Below are positions 8,529 to 18,485 of a stretch of 36,650 nt of DNA, in pieces. This stretch comes from Diphasiastrum complanatum. Lineage: Eukaryota > Streptophyta > Lycopodiopsida > Lycopodiales > Lycopodiaceae. How positions within the stretch are numbered: position 1 is the first letter of the stretch; each line of letters opens with the position of its first letter. Location: contig MU835749.1 in assembly GCA_029204225.1 (NCBI GenBank), positions 1 through 36,650 of the forward strand, read 5' to 3'. The notes below the pieces were generated by a model, which saw only the letters and a program-made list of their open reading frames with translations, was not told the DNA's origin and searched no databases. The translations under genes were made by a program, and so were the position numbers.

Positions 8529-9055
8529 CTAGAGTGATAGCGTAGGACTATTGCTTAAAAGCAAAACTAGATTGTCGTAGGAGGGAGAAAGACTGGCAAG
8601 AAGAGACATATTAGAGTCTTCTTTAGAAATAGGCGAACCTATTGTAGCTAATTGATTCAACAAATGTTTAAACTCATTCAGATGATCACTGATTGAGGTA
8701 CCTTTGTTCATTTTGAAGGTAAAGACTTTATTTCTCAAAAAAGAGACGAGTCGATACATTTGATGTTTCATAAATGCCTTGTTAGAATATCCCAAGCTTC
8801 TTTTGAAGTGGAACAAGTTGATACATGAGCTATTTGAGTATCTTTCAGATTTAAGGATACAATGGCAAGTGCTTTGCCATCTTTTGATTTCCATATGGGT
8901 AGCAGTTTTGGTTTAGCCGGTCTAGCTATTGAACCATTTACGTATTCCCATAGCTCCTTTTCGATCAGTATCATTCTCATTTTGAATTTCCACATGTGAA
9001 AATTATCTCCGTTGAACTTATTGATCAATCGAATTTTCGAGGTTGATCCTTCCAT
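8529..9055 (-). pseudogene. Copia gag remnant
   Basis: The minus-strand ATG at 9055 opens MEGSTSKIRLINKFNGDNFHMWKF-like sequence, then ELWEYVNG, ALAIVSLNLKDTQIAHV and KEAWDIL. This is the standard N-terminal copia gag (DUF4219/UBN2 type). A frameshift follows WDIL near 8790. The next frame carries NKVFTFKMNKGTSISDHLNEF, IGSPISKED and LASLSPSYDNLV. The protein would form the virus-like particle. It lies just downstream of a primer binding site at 9174-9188, so this is the 5' end of a minus-strand element. Confidence 0.85.
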
Positions 9056-9173
9056 GAAGATCGAAGAACAAAGATAGTACACAAATAAAATATAAACTAG
9101 CTCTAAAAATATGAACCTATTTAGGTTCTTTTTTATTATCATTATTATCTCAAGATTCTAGTGTATCTAAACT

Positions 9174-9188
9174 GGGGCTTTGATACCA
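9174..9188 (-). other. Primer binding site (initiator tRNA-Met type)
   Basis: The minus strand reads TGGTATCAAAGCCCC, close to the usual plant copia primer binding site TGGTATCAGAGC. It lies a few bases after an LTR end (CCCAACA) and about 120 bases before the gag ATG, the expected order for a minus-strand element. Confidence 0.75.
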
Positions 9189-9191
9189 TTG

Positions 9192-9830
<639 letters not shown>

Positions 9831-10023
9831 GATTCAGATACTAACTGATCGGTACTATTCTTCTACAGTGATCTCATGTCTTGGATTAGATGTGTGTCTC
9901 TAATCACTCACTTCCTTCTATAGTTGTTTGATGATCTTGTATTATTCTGATTTTACAATTACAGGATCATGAACAGTTCTATAGTTGATCAATATTCAAA
10001 GAATAAGATCAATCATTGCAACA

Positions 10024-10748
10024 TGGCAACCTCAAGTGGCTTCGTGTTGGAAAACAATGAACCTCAAGCAACTATTCAACTTGGAAGGTGAGGATGGAGT
10101 CTTTGCTAGAGATGAATGAGTTGATGGATATTGTTGTAGGTGTGGAGGAGAGACCTTTGACACCTCAAGAGCAATTGAGGTATGATAGGAGGCCAAAGAA
10201 CGCTCTTCATGTGGTCAAGATGAATGTGACTAATGAACTTCTCAAGGAAGTTGGTAAGTGCACAACATATAGTAAAGCTTGAAAACCTTGAAGAAGATTT
10301 ATGAGTCCAAGTCTACATCTAGGGTTCTAGCACCAAGGAGGCAAATTTTTTAAAGTACTCAAAAGAAATATGAAAAATGTATTGGTGAAAGCATTAAGGA
10401 TGTAGAGTTTGTTCAAGTTGTTCTGAATGGCTTAGTTGATGATCACGCTAACTTGGTGCAAAGTTTTTCTATTCAAAAGACATTGCCAAGTATGGAGAAC
10501 TTGCAAGAGGTCTTGGTGGCTAAAGAGTTTAGACTCCAAGCAAGATGAGGATCATCTTCTACATCTCAGGTTGGAGAGGAGAAAGCTATGTTCTCAAAAG
10601 GCAAGTTCAAGGACAAGGGCAAAGGCAAATGGTCAAAAGGGCAAGATCAAGGTGATCCTTCTACTTTTGCTGGCAAGAAGAAAGATAGATCTAAGCTAAA
10701 ATGTTTCTATTGTGGAGTCAAAGGACATTTTGCCAAGAGATCAAGGTG
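10024..10748 (+). pseudogene. Copia gag remnant with damaged zinc knuckle
   Basis: A plus-strand gag begins at ATGGCAACCTC (10024) and shifts frame at about 10090 into VRMESLLEMNELMDIVVG. It continues through KNALHVVKMNVTNELLKEVG, a KKIYESKSTSRVLAPRRQIF segment and IGESIKDVEFVQVVLNGLVDD. Near 10700 it reads CFYCGVKGHFAKRS, a CX2CX4HX4 knuckle whose last Cys is replaced by Ser. Several stops and frame changes are present. This gag starts the copia element that continues to about 12620. No clear primer binding site or 5' LTR was found to its left. Confidence 0.8.
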
Positions 10749-11080
10749 AGAAGAAAATCAATCTAACTCTTGATGAAGATGGTGTTGATGAACAAATTTC
10801 AAATGATGCTTTTGTTATGTCATCATGCTTGTTGGCTAATCATGGAGATATTGATCATTGATGGATTGATAGTGGAGCTATATCACATATGAAATTTCAT
10901 AAGGAGTATTATTCATCATTGATGGCATTTGAAGGTGACAAGAAGGTGATCTACATGGTGAGTGTGAAATCAAAGGGATTGCAATGATTTATATCTCTCT
11001 CCCAATAGGGATGTGAATTTAAAGGATGTTTTGTTTATTCCATCTATCACTAAGAATCTTCTTAGTGTGAGTTAAATGTC
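10749..11080 (+). pseudogene. Copia protease region remnant
   Basis: After the zinc knuckle the frame reads INLTLDEDGVDEQ, a stop, then WIDSGAISHMKFHKEYYSSL. This is the copia aspartic protease start; the catalytic D-S-G (normally DSGAS) is visible near 10868. It continues to DVNLKDVLFIPSITKNLLSVS just before 11076. At least two stops and a frameshift are present, so it is dead. The protease would cut the gag-pol polyprotein. Confidence 0.7.
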
Positions 11081-11600
11081 TGACAACGTTTTCAAGGTGG
11101 AGTTTGATGGTGATGCCTGTTTGATCAAAAAGAAAAGTGAATTGATTGCAAAAGGGAAGAGGCAAGGTAAGTTGTTCAAACTTGATGCTTGTGTTGTTGC
11201 TAACCAATTTGGATGTATGGAAAAGGAGAAATTGTCAATGCAAGAGGTATGGCACAAGAGATTGGGGCATCTCAACTACAAGTCATTGGAGGTGGTGGCA
11301 AAGAGGCAAAAAAATTTTGGTCTTCCCAAATCTCTAACTAGCATGAATCATGTTTGTGAACAATGTGTTTTATCAAAGTCACATAGGTTACCTTACAAGA
11401 GATCTAGATCAAGATCAAGTAAGCCTTTTCAACTTGTTCATTCGGATATTCATTGAGTTACTACAGTTAGCAATGGTGGTGCTAAGATATATGTGACATT
11501 ATTGATGATTTTAGTAGATTTTGTTGAGTGTATCTACTAAAGACAAATATGAGGTGTTTGATGTCTTTGTCAAGTTCAAGATTGCAAGGGAGGTCTAATT
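11081..11600 (+). pseudogene. Copia GAG-pre-integrase and integrase start
   Basis: The frame reads FKVEFDGDACLIKKK, then the integrase zinc-binding HHCC: VWHKRLGHLNYKSL (two His) and VCEQCVLSKSHRLPYKRS (two Cys). QLVHSDIH follows, carrying the first catalytic Asp, and then a TGA stop at 11455-11457. After it VTTVSNGGAKIYVT and a damaged DFSRF segment continue in shifting frames. It belongs with the gag to its left and the integrase core to its right. Confidence 0.8.
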
Positions 11601-12020
11601 CTCTACCAAGACCAAGTACTTGAGCAATGACAATAGTGGTGAGTACATTTCTACCAAGTTCAAAGAATACTGTGATGCAAATGGGATCAAGAGGGAGAAC
11701 ACAAGTCCAAGGACACCACAACAAAATGGAGTGGCTGAGAAGAAGAATCAAATCTTATGTGAAGGAGCCAAAGAAATGAGGTTAGGGAAAAATCTTCCTA
11801 AAACCTTTTGGGGTGAAGCATTGTTGTGTGCAAATTTTCTATGCAATAGGTGGCCGAGTGTGGTATTGGATGGAAAGACACCTTTTGAGATGTTATATGG
11901 TAGGAGGCCAAGTGTCAAATTTTTCAAAACTTTAAAATGCATTTGCTATATCAACATTACTCTTGATGAAAGGAGGATCCATCTTCAAAAGAAGGTATAT
12001 TTGCTGGTTATAGTGACTTG
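11601..12020 (+). pseudogene. Copia integrase core, C-terminal half
   Basis: This frame reads SNDNSGEYISTKFKEYC (second catalytic Asp), SPRTPQQNGVAEKKNQI (catalytic Glu in VAE), LGKNLPKTFWGEALLCANFL, GKTPFEMLYGRRPSVKFFKT and a final LDERRIHLQKK. All three DDE residues can be found if the preceding piece is counted, although their frames are separated by stops and a frameshift. Integrase inserts the element cDNA into the host chromosome. Confidence 0.85.
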
Positions 12021-12455
12021 AACATGGCTTACAAAGTTTATATTCCTTCAACTAAGAAAGTGGGTATTGTACGGACAATGTTGATGATTGTTTGGATGTT
12101 GATGCTGAACAGCCTTCTTCAAGTCAAAAGCCAAGGAGGATCAAGGCAAAGGCAACAACCTTTGAGGCTCACTTATGATGAAAAGGGTAAGCAAGTTGTT
12201 GGTGATACAAAATATGCTTTCCTAACCTCTTTTGATGAACCTACATGTGTAGATGAAGCAAGGCAGAAAGAGGAGTGGATCCAAGTAATGGATCTTGAGT
12301 ATCAAGCTCTTATGAAGAACAATACATGGAGATTGGTGGAACTTCCTAAGGACAAGAAGTGTGGGTGCAAGATCAACAACAAAAACGACATTCTACACAC
12401 TAGAAATCAAGATATCTTGAGAAATACATATGAGATGGACATAGAATCAAATTAA
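12021..12455 (+). pseudogene. Copia linker and truncated RT start
   Basis: After integrase there is a degraded linker. Then EARQKEEWIQVMDLEYQALM and NNTWRLVELPKDKKCGCK appear, which is how copia RT (RVT_2) begins. The match ends at about 12375. The next codons, up to the stop near 12455, are the 3' untranslated tail leading to the LTR. RT catalytic motifs and all of RNase H have been deleted. Confidence 0.75.
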
Positions 12456-12486
12456 GAGATGAATTCTCCACATAAAATGAGGGTTA

Positions 12487-12625
12487 ATGTTAGAGGTGTA
12501 CTTTGTGGGCCCACTCTTGATTTAATCTGCACCATTGAATTTGTCATATCATGTGGACCATTCCTGCTCAATTGTCACACTTTTGTTTGTACATGTGTCG
12601 TCATTAACACTAATCAAGATTAGTG
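12487..12625 (+). mobile_element. Copia 3' LTR (partial)
   Basis: TGTTAGAGGTGTACTTTG begins at 12487, shortly after the truncated pol. This is the expected place and sequence style for a 3' LTR. The right boundary is not clear; a perfect hairpin at 12628 and a foreign integrase fragment from 12661 suggest it ends, or is truncated, before then. No 5' partner LTR was recognised to the left of 10024. Confidence 0.5.
12505..12514. promoter_or_regulatory. Palindromic GTGGGCCCAC in LTR
   Basis: A perfect 10-base palindrome containing the TCP/site II core GGCCCAC on both strands. It lies 18 bases into the LTR, so it may have been a U3 promoter element. Confidence 0.3.
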
Positions 12626-12627
12626 AA

Positions 12628-12657
12628 GAGGCCCTTTTTTATTTCAAAAAGGGCCTC
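12628..12657. repeat. Perfect 12-bp inverted repeat (hairpin)
   Basis: GAGGCCCTTTTT (12628-12639) is followed by a six-base loop and then AAAAAGGGCCTC (12646-12657), a perfect complement. It sits exactly between the copia LTR and the next integrase fragment. Confidence 0.8.
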
Positions 12658-12660
12658 AAT

Positions 12661-12790
12661 GAATCTAATGGAGGTGCAAAGTTTTATGTATCATTTATAG
12701 ATGATCATTCAAGATTTTCTTAGATCTACCTTTTTCTACAAAAAGTTTTGCGTTTGATTTATTTGTAAAGTTCAAAACTGTAGAATTTCT
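12661..12790 (+). pseudogene. Copia integrase core fragment
   Basis: The frame reads ESNGGAKFYVSFIDDHSRFS, a TAG stop, then IYLF, and in a shifted frame LFVKFKTVEF. This is the middle of a copia integrase (SFIDDHSR is a family signature). It comes from a different copy than the element ending at 12487-12625, since that element has its own integrase. Only about 40 codons remain. Confidence 0.7.
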
Positions 12791-13344
12791 TCGATTCTTT
12801 GGGGGGCAGATCTTCTGGCTGCTCCAGTGTATGCTATCTATTTGGCTACCTTGTGGAATTATTGCAAGATCCTAAGCAAACGACTATAGATCACAGACTT
12901 GAAAGCATTCGATCAATTTTAAACGACACGAACAATGAGAGATGGAATAGAAAAGAGCATTTGTATTTGTTTTTTTGTTTTGAGTGAATCAATCAGTGTC
13001 TCACACGTTGGCGACCTGTCGTTCCCCTTATAGAAGTCGCTATGTTCTGCTCGTTGGCAGACTTTCATAGCTAATAATGCTAACAGTGTGCTAGCTTTGC
13101 TCTTTTCTTCTTTTTACTCCTGATCTATATTGATCCATAATTGATCCTATGTTTTATATCCACTATGTGGAGTTTTACAAGATAGATCAAATGTGACTTA
13201 CAAGATTGGTTTATGCTAATCAATCACTTAGCTACCCTATGTCAACGTCGTCTCTGGCGACTGAGCATGATAGTACAAGACTTCACGCTCGTCGAGCTGC
13301 CAACTGTTAGCTCGAATTGTTTGTCTTCGTCTTTGGACAGAGAT
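12791..13344 (-). other. Non-coding, probably LTR of the minus copia element
   Basis: No coding sequence is visible. On the minus strand it follows the end of a copia pol frame (13345 on), so a 3' LTR is expected here. CAGTGTCTC and GGCAGACTT words at about 12995 and 13060 recur at about 18915 and 18975, which suggests the same LTR family in both places. A TATAAGGGG word lies on the minus strand near 13030. Exact LTR ends were not found. Confidence 0.4.
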
Positions 13345-13540
13345 TCATCTTTTGTATTTCGTGGTCTTCGGGCATTTGGGTGTAGGGACGAACACTTCAC
13401 CTTCGGCCTTCGCCTCGTCTTCTACTTTTGAGGTGTGTTCGATCTTTGAGGTGTATTCAACCTTCAAGATTTCTTCATCATTTGGGGTCTCTTCGGCAAG
13501 GTTGTAGGACTTCACCATTTCAGACACTCCCTCTTGAATG
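13345..13540 (-). pseudogene. Acidic tail downstream of copia pol
   Basis: The minus-strand frame reads SEMVKSYNLAEETPNDEEIL, then VEYTSKIEHTSKVEDEAKAE and a Lys/Pro-rich end. It follows the RNase H end with no clear break. The short acidic KVE(Y/H/D) repeats are unlike standard RNase H. A similar acidic repeat tail occurs at 19225-19552. It may be a family-specific extension of copia pol. Function is unknown. Confidence 0.45.
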
Positions 13541-13962
13541 TTGCAACCTTTGTATGTCCAGTCCCATTGTCTTTCTTTGTTTCATAAAGAGTGGATTGTC
13601 GAGCAGCCTCGTGAGCAAATCTGCAACCATGTCTTCATATTTTATTGGACATTCAGCTCTCCTTTTGAGATCAGGTCTCGAATGTGATGGTACTTCAAAG
13701 TATGTGTTTGGTCTTTGAATGGAAGACTGGATCCTAGGATAGATATATGGCCCTCTGAGAATCCATCATCATCGTGCATGGTTCTCTTTGTTGTATGCCA
13801 ATTGCCTCCAGCATCATCTGCAACCATATTACCTCATTCGCCATCTTGGAAGCTGCGATAAATTTAGCTTATCATGAGGATTGAGCCACCAAGGTTTGTT
13901 TCTTGTGTGTCTAGCTGATTGCTGCTCCACACACTATCGAACATCCCCCTGTCACAGATATG
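13541..13962 (-). pseudogene. Copia RNase H remnant
   Basis: On the minus strand, pieces read QTLVAQSS, two stops, then KFIAASKMANEVIWLQMMLE, followed by YHHIRDLISKGELNVQ and YEDMVADLLTRLLDNPLFMKQRK. These are the central and terminal RNase H segments of copia pol, in at least three frames. The catalytic Glu segment (normally EAEF) has become stop codons. It continues the RT fragment immediately upstream (higher coordinates). Confidence 0.75.
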
Positions 13963-13965
13963 CTA

Positions 13966-14410
13966 TCATTTTTTCAGCTTGCCATGGTTAGAGGAGAATT
14001 GACTCAATTCATAGACAGAGAAGGCCAAGTCGGGCCTGGTACAAGTTGTTATATACATCAGACTATCGATCAAGTTTTGGTATGGTACACCTTCCATTTT
14101 CTGTCTCTCCTCATCTGTCATTGGATAGTCCTGCTTCGACAATCTTGCTCCATCTATTATTGGTGTGGCTTTTTCTTTGCAGTCCAGCATTCGGTTATGC
14201 TTCAGCACCTTTTCGGCGTATTCTAATTGACTTAGATGCATCACTCCTCTTCTTTGATCTCTTCTAATCTGTAGCCCAAGACACTTCGTCGCTTCTCCTA
14301 GATCTGTGATTTCATAGCTTGCAGAAATTTGACTCTTGGTATCATTGATTAGCATCAAATAATTTCCTATCATTAAAGAGTCAATTATTATTAGGGGTTT
14401 TTTGGATGGG
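13966..14410 (-). pseudogene. Copia RT C-terminal half
   Basis: One open minus-strand frame reads LIIIDSLMIGNYLMLINDTKSQ, SASYEITDLGEATKCLGLQIRRD, LSQLEYAEKVLK, DCKEKATPI, and LIDSLMYITTCTRPDLAFSVYELSQF. This is the palm/thumb part of copia RT. The catalytic YVDD has become IIDS, so the second Asp is lost. The frame upstream of 14410 is not RT, which shows a junction with unrelated sequence. Confidence 0.85.
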
Positions 14411-14970
14411 GGATTGGTCTCATTAGAAGGCCCTAAAAGGGGAAGGGTCCACACTGCCCTTATGTGAATGGTTGAGGAAGTGTCGCTTCCAATCCTGTGG
14501 GCCATCTCAACCACCTCGTGCTCCTCCCACCAATAGGGATTTTCTCTGGCCCCTAGAGGTATGGCCAGAGGAGGTGTAAGCATCATCATGATCATCTTGT
14601 CCTACATGGCTCATGATGTGTGAGATAAATTCTTCATTCAACGCTATAATAGAGTATTGACAAAGGTGGGTAGTGTAAATTGATCATGTACAAGTTTATT
14701 GATTATAATGATTCGGTCTGTTGCAAGGATATCGTGAGGTGATAAAATATACACACTGCTCTGTTTGTGGAGCGGCGGTATTTTGTAGACCGTCGGACCT
14801 AGGTATTTCACTAGGCATTTCCGATGGTGGGTGTGACTAGTGCGACTCTTAATCAAGGTGTTGTATTTCAACCACGGATGGTGGACGGCCCGCTCTGGTG
14901 TTTCACAGAGGTCGGGTCTAGTTGAGAGACTTCATGAATTGAAGGAGCAAACGATTCCAACTTTTACGAT
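14411..14970. other. Unassigned sequence fused to RT fragment
   Basis: The RT frame continues open to 14595 on the minus strand, but its residues are not RT-like. From 14596 to 14970 the GC content is higher than around it. A 75-codon minus-strand frame (14644-14871) there resembles nothing I know. I cannot assign this stretch. Confidence 0.4.
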
Positions 14971-16831
14971 TTCGTGTAGCAATCTAACTATAGAGCATAT
15001 GCTAGACGGTTCTAGTTAGGCATAAAATTGTGTAAAAATCCAATTTCTTGTCTATTTTTATAGCATATTTACTTCCATGCAATGTGAATAAGACATGGCC
15101 CCAAGTTTTATCAGTTTCGTACAAGGACTAATGAGCAAACAAAATTGGGAAATGGGTAATTTACTAGTCCAACCCACAGTATTTGTTATATGTAACTATA
15201 ATAACAAACCGATTTTCATACTCGTGGTAGTACAAAATGATAACTTTACATTTCATAGATAATTCAAAAAACCAGAATAAACTGAAATTTTTTTAATTTT
15301 CAGGTTTTTGATTTATTTTTAAAATTCTATGTAACTTAAAGATTCGTCAAAAACAATGTCAGTATATAGGCAATCGAAATCAAAAAAATGATTCACTGTT
15401 CGAAATCTAATTTTACTGAATTAATGTTTATGAGGCATCCATGACATCCCACATTAACTGCTTTCTTTTTTACTTTACGGAATTTTACATAAATTTCAGT
15501 TTTACAAAAACTATCAACCATATATACTGATTTGTGTCCTAACTATCTAAACACATGCGTATAACCACTCAAAACAAATGTGAATCCCTCATGCATGTCA
15601 GAATCATTTCAAATTTTGCCAATTTTACTCACAAAATTACAAAACTTCAAATGACCATAACTTTGGCTACAAGACACCAAATTAGGTGCTGTAAAGCTCA
15701 GAACTGAGGGAAACCTAGTGATCAAGACACTTGCCACATCATCCTACCACCTAGGCTTCACACGTGTGAGAATAGAACAACCAAAAATCTATAGTAGGGC
15801 ACTTCAAACAAGCTAAATGATCAAAAATCATGCAAACACCTCCCCAAGCCCAAAAGTGATGCTACCAACAGTCTTAAATGGTCTATTAGACTTCCATGAA
15901 GCATTCATACAGGTCCTATGAAGCAGTATGGGTTGAGAACAAAGATTTCTTGGTTTGTAGAAGTCAAAATAGCTTCAAACTTGATGGACATGAAGCATAA
16001 GCCATCGGGCATCGATTTATAGGTCTGATAAATTGTTGGGAAGGTAAAGAGGAATGCTAATTATGCTGTAAAAAATTCTAGAATGATCTCTTTATGGATT
16101 TGGAGATATCCATCCCCCAAAAATCACAAAAAAATGGTCATTTTTTACACTTTTTTGACTTCCTACAAGCTCAATTGCTGGAATTCTTGGCTCTAACTTC
16201 ATGGACAACTTCAAAATGCTTTTATTCACCTCTTTACAAGCTTTACATGGTGTTTTACAACCACCTACTATCCAACTTTATGAAAAAACAAGCAAAAATG
16301 ATGATTTTTAGCTCTTATACAATTTTTCTTCACTATAAAGTGGAAATTCATGACAAGCAACTCTTTCTATGGCACATGCAAACCAATTTACAGAATTATA
16401 CCATCTACTTGATCCAATCTCGCCAAATTACTATCTATTTTGTGTCAAAAAGCATGAAAAACCAAGCAATTTTGACCAAAACATAGCCTAGAATCATAAA
16501 CCATTGAAAGAACGGACATGCATCATTAATTTCATCATTAATGATCCCTAAAATGAAAGTACACTTGCTGAAAAATTCAGTTCTACACAAGATTTGAGGT
16601 ACACAAGAAAAAGCTCCTAAAAAACAACACAAATTGGCTTTCTAGGACAATTCACCATAAACCACAAAAAACTAAGAGAGACATGGATCTTAGCAACATA
16701 CAAATTGAAACTGGGAGAATCCACCAACTTGCACACTTGTTCCACCACCTGGATGAGAATACTAGTTGATCTCCACCAAAATTCCAATGAGAAATACCAC
16801 TACTCCAAATTTTTAGATCCTCGTAAGCCTT
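14971..16831 (-). other. Non-coding, possibly internal region of a non-autonomous LTR element
   Basis: This AT-rich stretch has no credible gene. The 130-codon plus-strand frame at 16094-16486 is low in complexity and resembles no known protein. A primer binding site at 16832-16843 reads into this region on the minus strand, so it may be the internal DNA of a large non-autonomous (LARD-like) or heavily decayed LTR element. No gag or pol remains were recognised and no matching LTR pair was seen. Confidence 0.35.
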
Positions 16832-16843
16832 GCTATGATACCA
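16832..16843 (-). other. Candidate primer binding site
   Basis: The minus strand reads TGGTATCATAGC, one base from the tRNA-Met primer site TGGTATCAGAGC. It is preceded by CTTATAG, an imperfect LTR end. It implies an LTR lying to the right (about 16845-17380) in minus orientation. Confidence 0.5.
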
Positions 16844-16844
16844 C

Positions 16845-17586
16845 TATAAGGGAAAGCTCCTACTTACAAGACAAACACAATGGAAAAAAACACTATGGAG
16901 AAACCACCTGACCAAGTAGAAGCAACCAATCAACTCTAGAAGCTTTACCCTCAAGCCAAGGAATAGGAAGCATGAAAGTAGAGTGAGAGCCTGGCCATAA
17001 GGTGAGGTAATAGGGCAAGTTTGGCCTCCTTAAATAAGGCCTAGAACCCCATGTGCATTTAGTAATGCAAGGTCTAAACTCCCCTATACATAGATTCTTC
17101 TAGAATAGAGTCTCTAGGCATGGATCCTCTATTCATATAACTGCCATTGATACTCTACACATGCACATATGGTCCCAAACCTTGTACTAACTCCATTTAG
17201 TGTGTTCTGGGCCTCACAAGGATATTAGTTACTTTCAAGTCACATCCAATATGATGTGGCATAACTAACAACTTGTTTCACTATAGTACCGCGTGTATCC
17301 AAGACTAGGAGTATATTGAATCCTATATATTGATCATGGACATGACATCAATGTAGCAAAGCCACAATACACAATTTTTTGTCAACATTGATGCTGACTC
17401 AGATGAGAATTTGTCGATAGACTCTAATGAAAAAGATAATTTTCGTCAACTTCATCAGCTGAAAAAAAGAGTCTGGCTAATATTTCAAGCACCGAGTTGA
17501 GAGGATTTAGTGAGAATTCTCTGAAATTTGAATTGTAAAAAATTATAAATAAGAAATATTTTCAATGTTTTAAAACTTTGTGGATT
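16845..17586 (-). other. Probable LTR and unassigned non-coding DNA
   Basis: The position next to the minus-strand primer binding site makes an LTR likely for the first few hundred bases, but no second copy was seen for comparison. A short acidic frame on the plus strand at about 17380-17500 (NIDADSDENLSIDSNEKD) may be a coding scrap. No gene is supported. Confidence 0.35.
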
Positions 17587-17770
17587 TAGTATTACTAGCA
17601 TCAAATGTATTTTCATGAAAGTCAATTCTACCTTGTCTATTGCCCCTAGCAACCAAGATTTCTTCCTTTGTAATGAAACAAGCATCACCACCAAACTTTA
17701 CCATGTATCCTTTCTCTATCATTTGACCAACACTTAGCAAATTCTTTGAAAGTAAGCACTCTGTGTACCC
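17587..17770 (-). pseudogene. Copia GAG-pre-integrase fragment
   Basis: On the minus strand, reading down from about 17760, the sequence gives KNLLSVGQMIEKGYMVKFGG, then DACFITKEEILVARGNRQG and RIDFHENTF. This is the region between protease and the integrase HHCC in copia elements. It is open for about 55 codons. It stops near 17587 and is joined head to head with a plus-strand copia fragment starting near 17800. Confidence 0.7.
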
Positions 17771-17803
17771 TCACTAAGAAGAGACCTCTTATTTGTATCA
17801 AAG

Positions 17804-18485
17804 ATGGCGGATCTAGGAATTCAAGTTCTGTTCGATGGCGATTTATGTCGGATGATCGAGCAAAGAACAAACAAGCTGCTGACTATCGGGTCTAGAGAAG
17901 GTAACCTCTACCAAGCCAAGATTGTCAACAGTTCTGATAGCATATTGAATGCATCAGAAAATAGAGATCAACTCTGGCACAGAAGAGTGTATCATTTGAA
18001 CATGAGAAGCCTCTATGACATGAGCAGAAAAGACCTAGTCACAGGTCTGAAGATATCCAGACCCGACATCGACTTTTGTGAAGCCTGCCAAAAGGACAAA
18101 CAACATTGAAGTCCATTTGTGCATGAGGGAAGAAGAGCCAAGGAAGTGCTTGAGCTCATCCACTCAGATGTTTGTGGACCGATGAAAGTTGATTCACTCT
18201 CAAGATCGCAGTACTTCTTGACATTCATTGATGACTACAGCCGGATGACAACAATCTATTATCTAAAGAAAAAATCTAAAGTATTTGACTCTTTGAAGAA
18301 GTTCGTGGCATTTGCAGAGAGACACACCTCAAAGAAGGTATAGACCATCAAGTCTGACAATGGGGGTGAATACAAGAGCAAGGAATTCTCAAACTTCTGC
18401 CAAGAACAAGAAATAGAGCATCAGTTCACTCTTGCATACACACTAGAATACAATGATGTCATAGAAAGAAAAAAATTGGATGCTA
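17804..18485 (+). pseudogene. Copia GAG-pre-integrase and integrase core
   Basis: The frame reads ADLGIQVLFDGDLCRM, REGNLYQAKI, then the HHCC motif LWHRRVYHLNMRSLYDMSR / FCEACQKDKQH. A TGA stop sits at 18107-18109, probably a former Arg CGA. It resumes with ELIHSDVCGPMKVDS (first Asp), LTFIDDYSRMTTIYYLKKKS, a TAG stop, and TIKSDNGGEYKSKEF (second Asp). The Glu segment has decayed to YNDVIERKK. The frame then breaks off at about 18485. It resumes at about 19556 after an insertion. Confidence 0.85.

Noticed and set aside
9177-9188. Possible tRNA gene at the TGATACCA words (also 16835-16843)
   Set aside because: The words are complements of the retroelement primer binding site; no cloverleaf can be drawn around them.
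16094-16486. 130-codon plus-strand frame
   Set aside because: Its composition is that of AT-rich random sequence (Phe/Leu/Lys/Gln), no domain is visible, and it lies in non-coding retroelement-like DNA.
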